Positions 54,821 to 63,959 of a stretch of 64,000 bases of DNA are shown in pieces. The notes under the pieces are model-generated. The model did no database searches. It had not been told where the DNA came from and saw only the letters and a list, made by a program, of their open reading frames with translations. The DNA is from Micromonospora sp. CCTCC AA 2012012 (GTDB lineage Bacteria; Actinomycetota; Actinomycetes; Mycobacteriales; Micromonosporaceae): NCBI RefSeq assembly GCF_040499845.1, contig NZ_CP159342.1, positions 2,418,001 to 2,482,000 on the forward strand, written 5' to 3'. The translations under genes and the position numbers were made by a program. Position 1 is the stretch's first letter, and the number at the start of each line of letters is the position of its first letter.

Positions 54821-56170
54821 TCAGGGGGTGAGGAGGATGCCGGTGAGGAGGACGCCGCGGGCGAGGTTGAGGACCTCGTCGCAGCCGGGGTAGCCGACCC
54901 GGGCGAGGGCGCCGGAGCCGGTCCGGTCGAACAGGTACGGGGCCAGGCTGTACGGCACCTCGGCGGTGACGGTCTCCCCCGTCTCGATCCGGACGAAGTC
55001 CATCGGCACCCGGTCGGCGTGGTGGTAGCGCTGGAGGATGTTGCCGCCCGCGTCGATGGCGGCGCGGACGCCGTCCTCCCAGGCGACCGCGCTCAGCTCC
55101 CGGCCGATCAGCACCCCGTGCCCGGCGGAGCCACCGGCCGGCTTCGCCACCAGGTCCGCCTGGTCGGCGAGCGCCCGGTCGAGCTGGTCGGCGGTGAGCG
55201 CGACGGTGTGCGGGACGTACCGGCGGACCAGCGTCCGGTCGGCCTCGGAGAGCTGGTCGAGGTCGGCCCAGAGCCAGGCGTAGTTGAGCTTGTTGCCGAG
55301 CAGCCAGGCGGCGGCGCTGACGAACATCGGCAGGGTGCCCGCGGCCAGGGCGGCGGCCACCGCGTCCAGGCCGGCGCTGGGGGTGACCCGGTTGGGCACG
55401 AAGAGCCGGAACAGCGCGTCGACGGGTGCCCCGCGGACCACGAGGCGCTGCCCGGCGTCCACGCCTGCGTCGGCGATGCCGGCGATGACCAGGTCGATGC
55501 CGAAGTGCTTGGCCCGGTCGGCGAGCGGGTCGAGGATCCGGAGGAACGTCTCCGGGTCCTCCAGGCCGGGATAGTCGGCGTCGAGGTCCATCAGCAGCGC
55601 CACCCGGGCGCCGTCGGCCAGGCCCAGGGTGTCCCGGATCGCCACGAACCGCTGGTCCAGCAGGGACGGCGCGGGCCGGACCCGGTCCAGCAGGCCCTGC
55701 TCGCGGTAGAGGTCGGCGTAGCGGTGGATCACCGTGTCGGCGTCGAACGCGCCGCCGAGGCTGCTGTCGATGTTGTACTCGACGATGCACGGCACCCCGT
55801 CCGACAGCAGCACGTCCGGCCGGAACGCGGCGAGCAGCCCGTCGTGCAGCGGCTCGTCCTCGTCGAGCAGCCGGGTCTCCCCCTCCGGCACGTCCAGCAG
55901 CCGGCGCAGCTGCCCGGCCGTGGCGGCCCGCCGTCGGCACGCCTCCAGGATCAGCTGGGCGATCCGGTCGCAGACCTCGTTGAGTTCACGGAACGCGTCG
56001 GCGCCGACCACCGGGGGCCGGGCCAGCCGCCACTGCCGGTTGTACGTCGCCCGGCCGTGGAAGATCTGCTCCCAGGCCGCGGCGCCGCTGGCCACCATCG
56101 CCGTACGGGTCGATTCGGGCAGGTCGCTCCACGGCTGTCCGGCGGGCGGCCACGCGTAGTTCGGGTCCAT
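54821..56170 (-). CDS. ATP-grasp ligase, circularly permuted type
   Basis: 449 residues. It resembles glutathionylspermidine-synthase-like or type 2 permuted ATP-grasp enzymes. Visible are P-C-I-V-E-Y-N-I-D-S-S-L-G-G, a long helical middle, the nucleotide Lys in L-V-A-K-P-A-G-G-S-A-G-H-G-V-L-I-G, and a late R-I-E-T-G-E-T segment. Such enzymes make amide or ester bonds through an acyl phosphate. It is last in the operon, 3 nt after the E1 beta stop, so it may couple the pathway acid to an amine. Confidence 0.75.
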   Translation of the reverse strand: MDPNYAWPPAGQPWSDLPESTRTAMVASGAAAWEQIFHGRATYNRQWRLARPPVVGADAFRELNEVCDRIAQLILEACRRRAATAGQLRRLLDVPEGETRLLDEDEPLHDGLLAAFRPDVLLSDGVPCIVEYNIDSSLGGAFDADTVIHRYADLYREQGLLDRVRPAPSLLDQRFVAIRDTLGLADGARVALLMDLDADYPGLEDPETFLRILDPLADRAKHFGIDLVIAGIADAGVDAGQRLVVRGAPVDALFRLFVPNRVTPSAGLDAVAAALAAGTLPMFVSAAAWLLGNKLNYAWLWADLDQLSEADRTLVRRYVPHTVALTADQLDRALADQADLVAKPAGGSAGHGVLIGRELSAVAWEDGVRAAIDAGGNILQRYHHADRVPMDFVRIETGETVTAEVPYSLAPYLFDRTGSGALARVGYPGCDEVLNLARGVLLTGILLTP

Positions 56171-56173
56171 CGG

Positions 56174-57139
56174 TCATCCGTCCTTCATGGTCAGTTGGAT
56201 GGCGGCGCGCAGCTGCTCCCGGCCGGGTTGCACGGCCCGGTCGAGGGCGGGCGCGAAGGGCAGCACGGCCCCGTCGGGGCGGGTGACCCGGCGCGGCGGC
56301 GCGGCCAGCCGGACCCGCTCCACCACGCACGCGATGATCTCGGCGGCGATGCCGCAGGACCGGTTGGAGTCGTCCACCACCACCAGTCGGCCGGTCCGGG
56401 ACACCGACCCGACCAGCCCGTCCCGGTCGAGCGGATAGAGGGTGCGCGGGTCGAACACCTCCACGGAGACCTGGTCGGCCAGCTCGTCGGCGACGGCGAG
56501 CGCGTCGTGCACCAGGTGCCCGACGGCGACCACCGTCACGTCCGCGCCGGGGCGGCGCACCACACCCCGGCCCAGCGGCACCGGGTCGAGGTCGGACACG
56601 TCGGCGCGCAGGTCCAGCGCGCCGGCCGGTGCGAAGACCACCACCGGGTCGTCGCAGCGGATCGCCGACACCAGCAGCCCGTACGCGTCGGCGACGGTGG
56701 CCGGCACCACGGTGGTCACCCCGACGTGCGCGAAGAGGCTGTACGGGTGGTCGGAGTGCTGCCCCGCCCACCCCGTACGCGAGCCGGAGCCGGGCACCAG
56801 GTAGGTGACCGGCACGGCGCACTGCCCGCCCGTCATCAGCGGGAACTTGTGCGCGTGGTTGACGATCTGCTCGAAGACCAGGAAGAGCAGCGACGGGATC
56901 TGGAACTCGATGACCGGCCGCAGCCCGGCCAGGGCCGCCCCGGTGGCGAAGCTGGTGAACGCCTGCTCCGACAGCGGGGTGTCGATCACCCGGTCCGGCC
57001 CGAACCGCTTCAGCAGGCCGGAGGTGACGTTCGAGGCGGCCACCCGGATGTCCTCACCGAGCAGGAAGACCGCGTCGTCGCGGGTCAGCTCGTCGGCGAG
57101 CGCGCGGGTGAGCGCCCGACGGTAGGAGAGCCGGGGCAT
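56174..57139 (-). CDS. TPP-dependent dehydrogenase E1 beta-like subunit (biosynthetic operon)
   Basis: 321 residues. E1 beta features: G-E-D-I-R-V-A-A-S-N-V, D-T-P-L-S-E-Q-A-F-T-S-F-A-T-G, E-F-Q-I-P-S-L-L-F and Q-H-S-D-H-P-Y-S-L-F-A-H-V-G. It diverges from the bkd copy at 25962, where the equivalent metal/substrate loop reads H-H-C-D-S-S. The start overlaps the E1 alpha stop by 1 nt. With no E2 or E3 nearby, it may do dedicated acyl-transfer or carboligation chemistry, as PglB/PglC-type pairs do in phenylglycine pathways. Confidence 0.83.
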   Translation of the reverse strand: MPRLSYRRALTRALADELTRDDAVFLLGEDIRVAASNVTSGLLKRFGPDRVIDTPLSEQAFTSFATGAALAGLRPVIEFQIPSLLFLVFEQIVNHAHKFPLMTGGQCAVPVTYLVPGSGSRTGWAGQHSDHPYSLFAHVGVTTVVPATVADAYGLLVSAIRCDDPVVVFAPAGALDLRADVSDLDPVPLGRGVVRRPGADVTVVAVGHLVHDALAVADELADQVSVEVFDPRTLYPLDRDGLVGSVSRTGRLVVVDDSNRSCGIAAEIIACVVERVRLAAPPRRVTRPDGAVLPFAPALDRAVQPGREQLRAAIQLTMKDG

Positions 57140-58107
57140 CAGCCACCTCCGGTCCGGGCGACCAGCCCGCTGGCGTACAGGTGGTCCAGCGCGCCGGCCG
57201 GATCGGGGTCGGGGCTGGCCAGGGCGAACTCGACGGCCGCGGCGAGGGTGGCCTCGACCTCCGCGTCCACGGCCGCCCGGTCGGCCGTCGACAGCCGGGC
57301 GCCCTGGATCTCCACCGGGTCGCGGGCCCGACCGGCGGCCACCTCGTCGGGCGGCCGGTAGTCGAGGCGTACGACGTGTTCGAAGGTGTGGTGGGCGTCG
57401 AAGCGGTAGGTGCGGGCCTCGACCAGCTCGGGGCCGCCGCCGGCGCGCATCCGCGCGACGGCGGCGGCGGTGGCCGCGCGTACGGTCTCCGGGTCCTGCC
57501 CGTCCACGACGGTGGCCGGCATGCCGAACGCCTCGGCGCGGCCGGTGATGGTGCCGGCGACCGCGCCCGCGACGGGCATGGTGGTGGCGTAGCCGTTGTT
57601 CTCGCAGACGAACAGCACCGGCACCCGCCAGAGCGCGGCCAGGTTGAACGCCTCCAGCAGCATGCCCTCGTTGACCGCGCCGTCGCCGAAGAAGCTCGCC
57701 CCCACCACGTCGTCGCCGCGGCGGCGGCGCGCCCACACCGCCCCGGTGAGGATCGCGCCGCCGGCCCCGACGATGGCGTTCGCGCCGAGCACCCCGACAC
57801 CGAGGTCGGCGGCGTGCATCGACCCGCCCCGACCCCGGTTCAGGCCGGTGGACCGACCGCAGAGTTCGGCGAGCATCCGGGCCGGGTCGGCGCCCTTGGC
57901 CAGCACGTGCCCGTGCCCGCGGTGGGTGCCGGTGACCAGGTCGTCGGCGCGCAGCGCCGCGCAGACCCCGGCCGCGATCCCCTCCTGACCGAGGTACGGG
58001 TGGATGCCGCCGACGATCGTCCCGGCGTGCACCAGGTCGATGGCCCGCTCCTCGAACCGGCGGATCAGCCGTACCGTGCGGTAGAGCCCGACCGGGTCGG
58101 CGCTCAC
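57139..58107 (-). CDS. TPP-dependent dehydrogenase E1 alpha-like subunit (biosynthetic operon)
   Basis: 322 residues, shorter than the bkd E1 alpha because the N-terminal extension is missing. [18 protein letters not shown] and the TPP motif [17 protein letters not shown] ending E-N-N-G-Y-A resemble acetoin-dehydrogenase and pyruvate E1 alpha. The GTG overlaps the DUF3050 stop by 4 nt. It forms a heterotetramer with the following beta subunit. The substrate is unknown; a 2-oxoacid such as 4-hydroxyphenylglyoxylate is possible in this context. Confidence 0.85.
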   Translation of the reverse strand: MSADPVGLYRTVRLIRRFEERAIDLVHAGTIVGGIHPYLGQEGIAAGVCAALRADDLVTGTHRGHGHVLAKGADPARMLAELCGRSTGLNRGRGGSMHAADLGVGVLGANAIVGAGGAILTGAVWARRRRGDDVVGASFFGDGAVNEGMLLEAFNLAALWRVPVLFVCENNGYATTMPVAGAVAGTITGRAEAFGMPATVVDGQDPETVRAATAAAVARMRAGGGPELVEARTYRFDAHHTFEHVVRLDYRPPDEVAAGRARDPVEIQGARLSTADRAAVDAEVEATLAAAVEFALASPDPDPAGALDHLYASGLVARTGGG

Positions 58108-58901
58108 GCCGGTCGGCCCTCCTTGATCGCGGCGAGGATGTCGTCCCAGAGCTTCGCCCGGGCGGTGAGCGCCTCGTTGACCGTGTCGGCGCACTCCTGC
58201 CACCTGGCGTCGTCGTCGCCGCAGAGGTCGGCGAGCATCTGCATGGCCATCGGGGTGTGCTGCTCGCCGTCCACCTCGATGTGCCGCTCCAGGTAGTCGA
58301 CGAAGGTGTTCAGCCGGCGGCTGCGGTCGTTGACGGCGACGACCTGGGTGAACATCTCGGGGATCAGGTCCTCCCGGCCGAACGCGAAGGCCGCCGCCTG
58401 GCAGTGCACCGGGGTCTGCTCGATGATCCGCCAGGTGGTGCCGGCGAACGCCGCCGACGGGGCGGGCACGCCCGCCTCGGTCAGCGCCTCGCTGACCGGC
58501 CGTCCGGCCCGCAGCAGCTCCACCAGCCGGTCGACGGCGGTGGTGTCCGCGCCGGCCTCCCGCATGCCCCGCACGTACAGCTCGAAGTGGCTGATGTAGC
58601 CGTCGCCCAGCTCGTCGCTCTCCTCCACCATGACGATGTCGTTGATCAGGCGGCGGCTGCCGGTCGGGCCGGTCGGGATCCACGGCACCGTGACGCAGGT
58701 GAGCTGGCGTTGCAGCGACGTCAGCAGCGACATGAAGTCCCAGACCGCGAAGACGTGGTGCTCCATGAAGGTGACCAGCGCCTCGTGGGTGTCGAGGTGG
58801 GCGTAGAGGGGGTGCCGGACGACGGCGTCGCGGCGCGCGGTGACCGCCTGCTCCAGCCGTTCGATGCCCGGGTGCGTGCCGCCCCAGTCGTACCGTGACA
58901 T
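58104..58901 (-). CDS. DUF3050 haem-oxygenase-like protein (candidate di-iron oxygenase)
   Basis: 265 residues, all-helical. Conserved polar helices are [36 protein letters not shown] and [13 protein letters not shown]. These place several His/Glu/Asp where haem-oxygenase-like di-iron enzymes bind metals. No haem ligand pattern is evident. The reaction is unknown. It overlaps E1 alpha by 4 nt and follows the PhyH gene after 1 nt, so it clearly belongs to this operon. The ATG has GGGAGG upstream. Confidence 0.78.
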   Translation of the reverse strand: MSRYDWGGTHPGIERLEQAVTARRDAVVRHPLYAHLDTHEALVTFMEHHVFAVWDFMSLLTSLQRQLTCVTVPWIPTGPTGSRRLINDIVMVEESDELGDGYISHFELYVRGMREAGADTTAVDRLVELLRAGRPVSEALTEAGVPAPSAAFAGTTWRIIEQTPVHCQAAAFAFGREDLIPEMFTQVVAVNDRSRRLNTFVDYLERHIEVDGEQHTPMAMQMLADLCGDDDARWQECADTVNEALTARAKLWDDILAAIKEGRPA

Positions 58902-58902
58902 G

Positions 58903-59826
58903 TCAGCCTCCCTGCTGGGCGCGGTCGCGCCAGATGACCGGGCAGAATTCGGGGTCCGCGTAGTCCGGCCGCCCGTCGGGGGTGCGGCGGACCAGCACGT
59001 CGTGGTTGTACGCGGCGAGCGTGCCGTCGGAGAGCGGATACTCCCGCCAGGCGTTGCCGCCGTCCTGCAGGTGCAGCGAGATCGCCTGCCGGGGGCGGTC
59101 ACTGAGGTTCGGGCCGCTGCCGTGGTAGGTGCGGCAGTGGTGGAAGCTGACGTGTCCCTTGGGGATCACGACGGGCACCTTGCGGATCACCGCGCCGTTG
59201 TACGCGGCGTTCTCGGCGAGCATCTCCTCGAGCTGGTCGCGGTCGCGCTCGGCGAAGTGCCGCACCACGGTGTCGTCCGCGCCGATCTCCTGCCACCGGT
59301 GCGAGCCGTCGACCATGGTGATGGTGCCCATCTCCTCGCCGCAGTCGTGGAACGGGATGAACGCGGTGAGCATCCGTTCCGACGACGACGACGCCCAGTA
59401 GTGCTTGTCGAAGTGCCACGGCACGATGTTCGACGGCTCACCGGAGATCGGCGGTTTGTAGATCAGAGTGGACTGGAAGATCCGGATCTCGTCGGCCTGC
59501 GCCAGCCGGGCGGCGACCGCGCCGAGCAGCGGTTTGCGCAGGATCAGGCCGAGCCCGTCGTGCTCGTGGTGCACGTAGTCGTTGTGCCGCTGCACCGGGC
59601 CCTTCGACGGGTCCCAGTAGGCCAGCTTCGGCGGCCGGACCGGCAGCGTCCGGTCCCGCTCCCCGGCGTAGTAGCGGTCGGCCGCGGCGGTCAGCGCGTC
59701 GATCTCGTCGTCGGTGAAGAGCTTCTCCGACAGGTACCAGCCGTGCTCGGCGTAGTGCCGCACGTCGGCCGCGGAGGGCAGCAGGGCCTCCTCCTCGGCG
59801 GTCAGGGCGGGTTCGGTCGTGGTCAT
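58903..59826 (-). CDS. PhyH-family Fe(II)/2-oxoglutarate oxygenase (biosynthetic operon)
   Basis: 307 residues. Iron ligands are His138 and Asp140 (P-W-H-F-D-K) and His235 (T-Y-H-G-S-G), with Arg246 as the 2-oxoglutarate contact. The S-L-H-L-Q-D-G-G end matches natural-product hydroxylases. It overlaps hmaS by 4 nt. It could hydroxylate, desaturate or epoxidise the pathway intermediate. It is only distantly like the PhyH at 10592. Confidence 0.85.
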   Translation of the reverse strand: MTTTEPALTAEEEALLPSAADVRHYAEHGWYLSEKLFTDDEIDALTAAADRYYAGERDRTLPVRPPKLAYWDPSKGPVQRHNDYVHHEHDGLGLILRKPLLGAVAARLAQADEIRIFQSTLIYKPPISGEPSNIVPWHFDKHYWASSSSERMLTAFIPFHDCGEEMGTITMVDGSHRWQEIGADDTVVRHFAERDRDQLEEMLAENAAYNGAVIRKVPVVIPKGHVSFHHCRTYHGSGPNLSDRPRQAISLHLQDGGNAWREYPLSDGTLAAYNHDVLVRRTPDGRPDYADPEFCPVIWRDRAQQGG

Positions 59827-60971
59827 GCCGCCACCTCTCGGCTCGTCGCCGCCACGGCGGGTCGCGCCGCGACGGGGGGTGTGGTGGTGCCCGCCGCGAC
59901 GCGGGAGGTCGTCCCCGTCGCGGTCAGCTCGCGTTCCTTGGCCTCGTAGAGCGCCTTGATGTTGCCGTTGCCGAAGCTGCGCGCCCCGCGCCGCTCGATG
60001 AGTTCGAGGAAGAGGGTGCGGCGCACGTGCATCGACTCGGTGAAGATCTGCAGCAGCTGCCCGCCGTGGTCGGAGTCGACCAGGACGCCCAGCTCCCGCA
60101 GCCGGGCGAGCGGCGCGTCGACCGGCCCGACCCGCTGCTCCAGGTCGTCGTAGTAGCTGCCCGGGGTGCCGGCGAAGCGGACGCCCCGGGCGGCGAGCGC
60201 GCCGACGGCGGTGATGATGTCGTCGGTGCGCAGCGCCAGGTGCTGCACCCCGGCCCCGGCGTGCCACCGCAGGAAGTCCTCGATGTGGCCGGGCTGCCGG
60301 CTGGTGTCCGGCTCCAGCAGCACCAGGGTGACCCGCCCCGACGGGCTCTGCACCGCCGTGGACGTCATCGCCTGCCCGGCCACCTCGATGTGCTCGGTGA
60401 AGATCTGCGCGAAGCCGAAGACCCGTTCGTAGTGCGCGACCGTCCCGGCCAGCTGCCCGGGTGGCACGCAGACCGCGAGGTGGTCGATCTCGGCGAGCAG
60501 GCCGTCGTCCGGCCCGGCCGGCAGCGTCTCGATCGCCCCGGGCAGGAAGTCGGCCCGGTCACCGTGCCGCTCGACGAGCCGGTGCCGCACGTCGCCGACG
60601 CCGCCGACCTCGGCGGTCACCACCTCGGCGTCCGCACCGGTCCAGGTGCGCGGCGGGCTCAGCGCGGTCGCGCCCCGGGCGACGAGCTCGGCGTACGCCC
60701 CGGCGGCGTCGTCGACCTCCAGCGCCACCACCGCGATGCCGTCGCCGTGCCGTTGCACGTACGTCGACGCCGGGTGGTCGGCGGTCAGCCCGGAGGTGAG
60801 CAGCATCCGGATGTCGGCCCGGGCCAGCAGCAGCGACCGCTGGTCGGCCAGCCCGGTCTCGGGTCCCCCCTGGCCGCGCAGCGGGAAACCGACGGCGGTG
60901 CCGAAGTAGAAGGCCGCCTGCCGGGCGTCCCCCACGTGCAGTTCGAGGTGGTCTATACCGGTGATCTCCAT
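59823..60971 (-). CDS. hmaS: 4-hydroxymandelate synthase
   Basis: 382 residues of the vicinal-oxygen-chelate fold. It converts 4-hydroxyphenylpyruvate to 4-hydroxymandelate. Iron ligands are His164, His244 and Glu323. The 80 and 79 residue spacings match A. orientalis HmaS as I recall it, rather than Pseudomonas HPPD. V-T-L-V-L-L-E-P-D replaces the HPPD I-P-L-N-E, and the C-terminal helix reads G-N-G-N-I-K-A-L-Y-E, again HmaS-like. An Ala/Thr-rich tail (about 350-382) is extra. GGGAAGGG lies upstream of the ATG. It is the entry enzyme of 4-hydroxyphenylglycine biosynthesis; Hmo and HpgT lie at 42.8-45.2 kb. Confidence 0.85.
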   Translation of the reverse strand: MEITGIDHLELHVGDARQAAFYFGTAVGFPLRGQGGPETGLADQRSLLLARADIRMLLTSGLTADHPASTYVQRHGDGIAVVALEVDDAAGAYAELVARGATALSPPRTWTGADAEVVTAEVGGVGDVRHRLVERHGDRADFLPGAIETLPAGPDDGLLAEIDHLAVCVPPGQLAGTVAHYERVFGFAQIFTEHIEVAGQAMTSTAVQSPSGRVTLVLLEPDTSRQPGHIEDFLRWHAGAGVQHLALRTDDIITAVGALAARGVRFAGTPGSYYDDLEQRVGPVDAPLARLRELGVLVDSDHGGQLLQIFTESMHVRRTLFLELIERRGARSFGNGNIKALYEAKERELTATGTTSRVAAGTTTPPVAARPAVAATSREVAA

Positions 60972-61032
60972 TGATCCAGCCCTTCCCGTTCCCCCCGTGA
61001 TCGATGTCCGGGCGCGCGGCGCCCGGGTGGAA

Positions 61033-62346
61033 TCACTCCGGCTGCCCGGTGGCCGGTCGGCGCGGTGACGACCGCTCCGGCTCGGCGCGTCCGTCGCCGC
61101 GCCGCGACCCGGGGCGGTCGCCGGCGACCCGGCGCAGCAGCAGGCTGACGTTCTGGCCGCCGAAGCCGAACGAGTTGCTCAGCGCGTGCTCGGCGGCGGT
61201 GACCCGGGGCGTCGTCCGGACGTGGTCGGCCGGGCAGTCCGGGTCGGGGTCGTCGAGGTGGTACGTCGGCGGCAGCACCCCCCGGCCGAGCGCGAGCGCG
61301 GTGACGGCGGCCTCCAGCACCCCCGACGCGCCCAGCAGGTGCCCGGTGAGCGCCTTGGTCGAGCTGACCGGCACCCCGCCCACCCCGAAGACCTGCCCGA
61401 GGGCGGTGGTCTCGGCGATGTCGCCGAGCCGGGTGCCGGTGCCGTGCGCGTTGACGTAGCCGACGTCCCCCGCCGTCACTCCCCCGCCCGCCAGGGCCCG
61501 GCGCATGCTCTCGGCCGCTCCCGTCCCGTCCGGCCGGGGCGCCGTCGGGTGGTACGCGTCGGTGGTCACCCCGTAGCCGGCGACCTCGGCGTAGCCGGTG
61601 ACCCCCCGGGCGGCGGCGTGCCCGGCCCGCTCCAGCACCAGCAGCGCCGCCCCCTCGGCGAGCACGAAACCGTTGCGCCGCTTGTCGAACGGGCGGCTCG
61701 CCTGCGTCGGGTCGGCCCAGCCCCGGGCGAGCGCGCGGGCGTTGCCGAACGTGTCGGCGAAGGTCGGGAAGAGCGGCGCCTCGCTCGCCCCGCAGACCAC
61801 CACGTCGGCCTCGCCGGTCCGGATCAGGCGTACCGCGTCGGCGACCGACTGCGCGCCGGACGCGCACGCCGTGCCCACCGCCGAGCTGTAGCCACGGATG
61901 CCGTGGGCGATCGCGATCCGCGCCGACGGCATGTTCGGCAGGATCCCGGTGAGCAGGTAGGGGCTGACCGCGGCGCGTCCCCGGGCGGCCCGGGCAAGCA
62001 CCTGCGTCTCCAGGGTGGACATGCCGCCGACCCCGCCGACGATCACCCCGATCCGGCCGGGGTCGACGTCCCGCCCCACCTCGATGCCCGCGTCGGCGAG
62101 CGCCTCGGCGGCGGTGAGCAGGGCCAGCAGCACCACCCGGTCGAGCACCTTCGTCTCCGGGCCGGACGCGACCTGGCGCGGGTCGATCTCCGGCAGCACC
62201 CCGGCCACCTCCAGCGCCTCCCGCGCGGGGTGCCCCTCCGGTGGCCGGGCCAGCCCGGACCGGCCACCGGTCAGCGCGGCGAAGGTCGCCTCCACCCCCC
62301 GTCCCGCCGGGGTGAACAGGCCCATCCCGGTGATGACGGCGGTCAC
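61033..62346 (-). CDS. Discrete beta-ketoacyl synthase (FabF-like)
   Basis: 437 residues with a complete active site: Cys161 (V-G-T-A-C-A-S-G), His301 (N-A-H-G-T-G-T), Lys331 and His336 (K-A-L-T-G-H-L-L-G-A-S-G), with the C-terminal N-S-F-G-F-G-G-Q-N-V. It catalyses decarboxylative condensation on a carrier-bound chain. It overlaps the ligase stop by 4 nt. No acyl carrier protein or acyltransferase is visible, so these are either beyond the window or supplied by fatty-acid synthesis. A basic tail of about 30 residues follows. Confidence 0.9.
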   Translation of the reverse strand: MTAVITGMGLFTPAGRGVEATFAALTGGRSGLARPPEGHPAREALEVAGVLPEIDPRQVASGPETKVLDRVVLLALLTAAEALADAGIEVGRDVDPGRIGVIVGGVGGMSTLETQVLARAARGRAAVSPYLLTGILPNMPSARIAIAHGIRGYSSAVGTACASGAQSVADAVRLIRTGEADVVVCGASEAPLFPTFADTFGNARALARGWADPTQASRPFDKRRNGFVLAEGAALLVLERAGHAAARGVTGYAEVAGYGVTTDAYHPTAPRPDGTGAAESMRRALAGGGVTAGDVGYVNAHGTGTRLGDIAETTALGQVFGVGGVPVSSTKALTGHLLGASGVLEAAVTALALGRGVLPPTYHLDDPDPDCPADHVRTTPRVTAAEHALSNSFGFGGQNVSLLLRRVAGDRPGSRRGDGRAEPERSSPRRPATGQPE

Positions 62347-63959
62347 GACGACCGCTCGCTCAGGTGGCGCTCGCGCAGCGCCACCTTGCGGACCTTGCCG
62401 GTCACGGTGACCGGGATGTCGTCCGCCCGGACCGGCACCACCCGGCGCAGGGTCGCCCCGACGTCCGGGCCGAGCGCGGCCCGGACCGGTTCGGTCCGGT
62501 CGACGGCCGGGTCCGCCCCGGCGGCGAGTTCCAGCAGCACGTCGGTGACCACCCCGGCGGCTTCCTTGACGATCACCACGGTGCAGTCGGTGACCTCGGG
62601 GCAGGCGGCCAGGATCCGCTCCTCGGACAGGGCGGTGAAGAAGCGTTTCCCGTCGCCCGCGTCGACGGAGTCCACCGCCCGGTCCAGGTGGTAGAAGCGG
62701 CCGTCGTCGTCGGTGCGGACCAGGTCGCCGGTGAGGTACCAGCCGCGCAGCCGGGACCGCCAGGTGGTCACCGAGTCGTTCCAGTAGCCCCGGAACAGCG
62801 ACGGGGAGTCGACGCCGAGCCAGCCGACCCGGCCGGGCGGCAGCTCGTCGCCGTGCTCGTCGAGCACCGCCACCTTCGCGAACCGGTAGGGGCGGCCGAC
62901 GCAGCGGCCGTACCGGTCGGTGTCGACGGTGTGGGTGAGGTGGAACATCGAGTGCCCCATCTCGCTGGACCCCAGCCCGTCGATGAAGACCGAGCCGGGC
63001 ACCCGGGTCACCCCGTCGCGGGTCACCACGTCGCGGGAGCCGACCCGCACCAGGCGGCGGATGTGCGGCTCGTGCGAGGCGTCCCCGGTGTTGAACCACA
63101 GCCGCACCGACCCCAGGTCGTACGCGGACAGGTCGAACCGGGCCAGTTCCGCCCAGGTCACCGAGAAGCCGAACACCCCGTCGGGCCGCCAGCGCTGGAT
63201 CGCGTCGAGCACCCGCTCGCCGCCCTGGTCGGACAGGAGGAACATCTCGGCCCGGTTGCCCAGCGCCTGGTTGACCATCAGCACGGTGGCGGTGTGCGGG
63301 GCGGGCAGCGCGTTGAGGATCCGGTGGGTGCCCTGCGCCTGCGGCATGGTGAGCAGGTGCCGGGTGGCGGCGAAGAGGCTGGCGTGCGAGTGCAGCACCG
63401 CCTTCGGCACCCCGGTGGTGCCGGAGGTGTGGGTGATGACGATCGGGTCCTCGTCGTGGTGCCGGTGGTGGGCGGGGGCGGCGGCCGGGTCCCCGGTGCC
63501 CGCGTCGGCGGGCCGGCCCAGCAGCGGGGCGCCCAGGTCATGCCCGGCCAGCAGCTCGGTGTGCGCGGCGTCGGCGAGCACCCCGGCGGGGCGCAGCCGA
63601 CGGATGTACTCGGCGGCGATCTCCGGACGCAGCCTGCCGTTCATCAGCGCCGGGATCGCGCCCAGCCGGGCCAGCGCCAGGAAGGACAGCACCATGTCGG
63701 CGGCGGCGGTGGCCCAGACCGCCACCGGGTCGCGCGGCCGTACGCCCCGGTCGTGCAGCCAGGCGGCCCGGGCGGCGACCCGCTCGTCGAGCTGCCCCAG
63801 GGTCAGTGGCTGCTCGGCCGGGTGGCCGTCGACCGCCGTGTCGAAGGTGAGCCCCGGTCCGTCCGGGTCGGCGCCGTGCGCCAGCACCCGGGCCAGCACG
63901 TTGCCGGCGCCCAGTTCGGTGTCGGCGGCGAGCGCGCCGCGCAGTCCCTTCGTCCTCAT
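62343..63959 (-). CDS. AMP-dependent acyl-CoA ligase (ANL superfamily)
   Basis: 538 residues. The P-loop is I-T-H-T-S-G-T-T-G-V-P-K, the A5-type site G-L-G-S-S-E-M-G, the hinge region L-T-G-D-L-V-R-T-D-D-D-G-R-F-Y-H-L-D-R and the catalytic Lys region T-V-T-G-K-V-R-K. Substrate unknown; it may load an aromatic or fatty acid onto CoA or a carrier for the adjacent ketosynthase. GGAGG lies upstream of the ATG. The start overlaps an upstream reading frame that ends at 63956. Confidence 0.87.
   Translation of the reverse strand: MRTKGLRGALAADTELGAGNVLARVLAHGADPDGPGLTFDTAVDGHPAEQPLTLGQLDERVAARAAWLHDRGVRPRDPVAVWATAAADMVLSFLALARLGAIPALMNGRLRPEIAAEYIRRLRPAGVLADAAHTELLAGHDLGAPLLGRPADAGTGDPAAAPAHHRHHDEDPIVITHTSGTTGVPKAVLHSHASLFAATRHLLTMPQAQGTHRILNALPAPHTATVLMVNQALGNRAEMFLLSDQGGERVLDAIQRWRPDGVFGFSVTWAELARFDLSAYDLGSVRLWFNTGDASHEPHIRRLVRVGSRDVVTRDGVTRVPGSVFIDGLGSSEMGHSMFHLTHTVDTDRYGRCVGRPYRFAKVAVLDEHGDELPPGRVGWLGVDSPSLFRGYWNDSVTTWRSRLRGWYLTGDLVRTDDDGRFYHLDRAVDSVDAGDGKRFFTALSEERILAACPEVTDCTVVIVKEAAGVVTDVLLELAAGADPAVDRTEPVRAALGPDVGATLRRVVPVRADDIPVTVTGKVRKVALRERHLSERSS

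Noticed and set aside
59823..60971. Reading as catabolic 4-hydroxyphenylpyruvate dioxygenase (HPPD)
   Set aside because: Ligand spacing, the T-L-V-L-L-E-P strand and the G-N-I-K-A-L-Y-E helix fit HmaS better, and no homogentisate genes are present. Enzyme assay would be needed for certainty.
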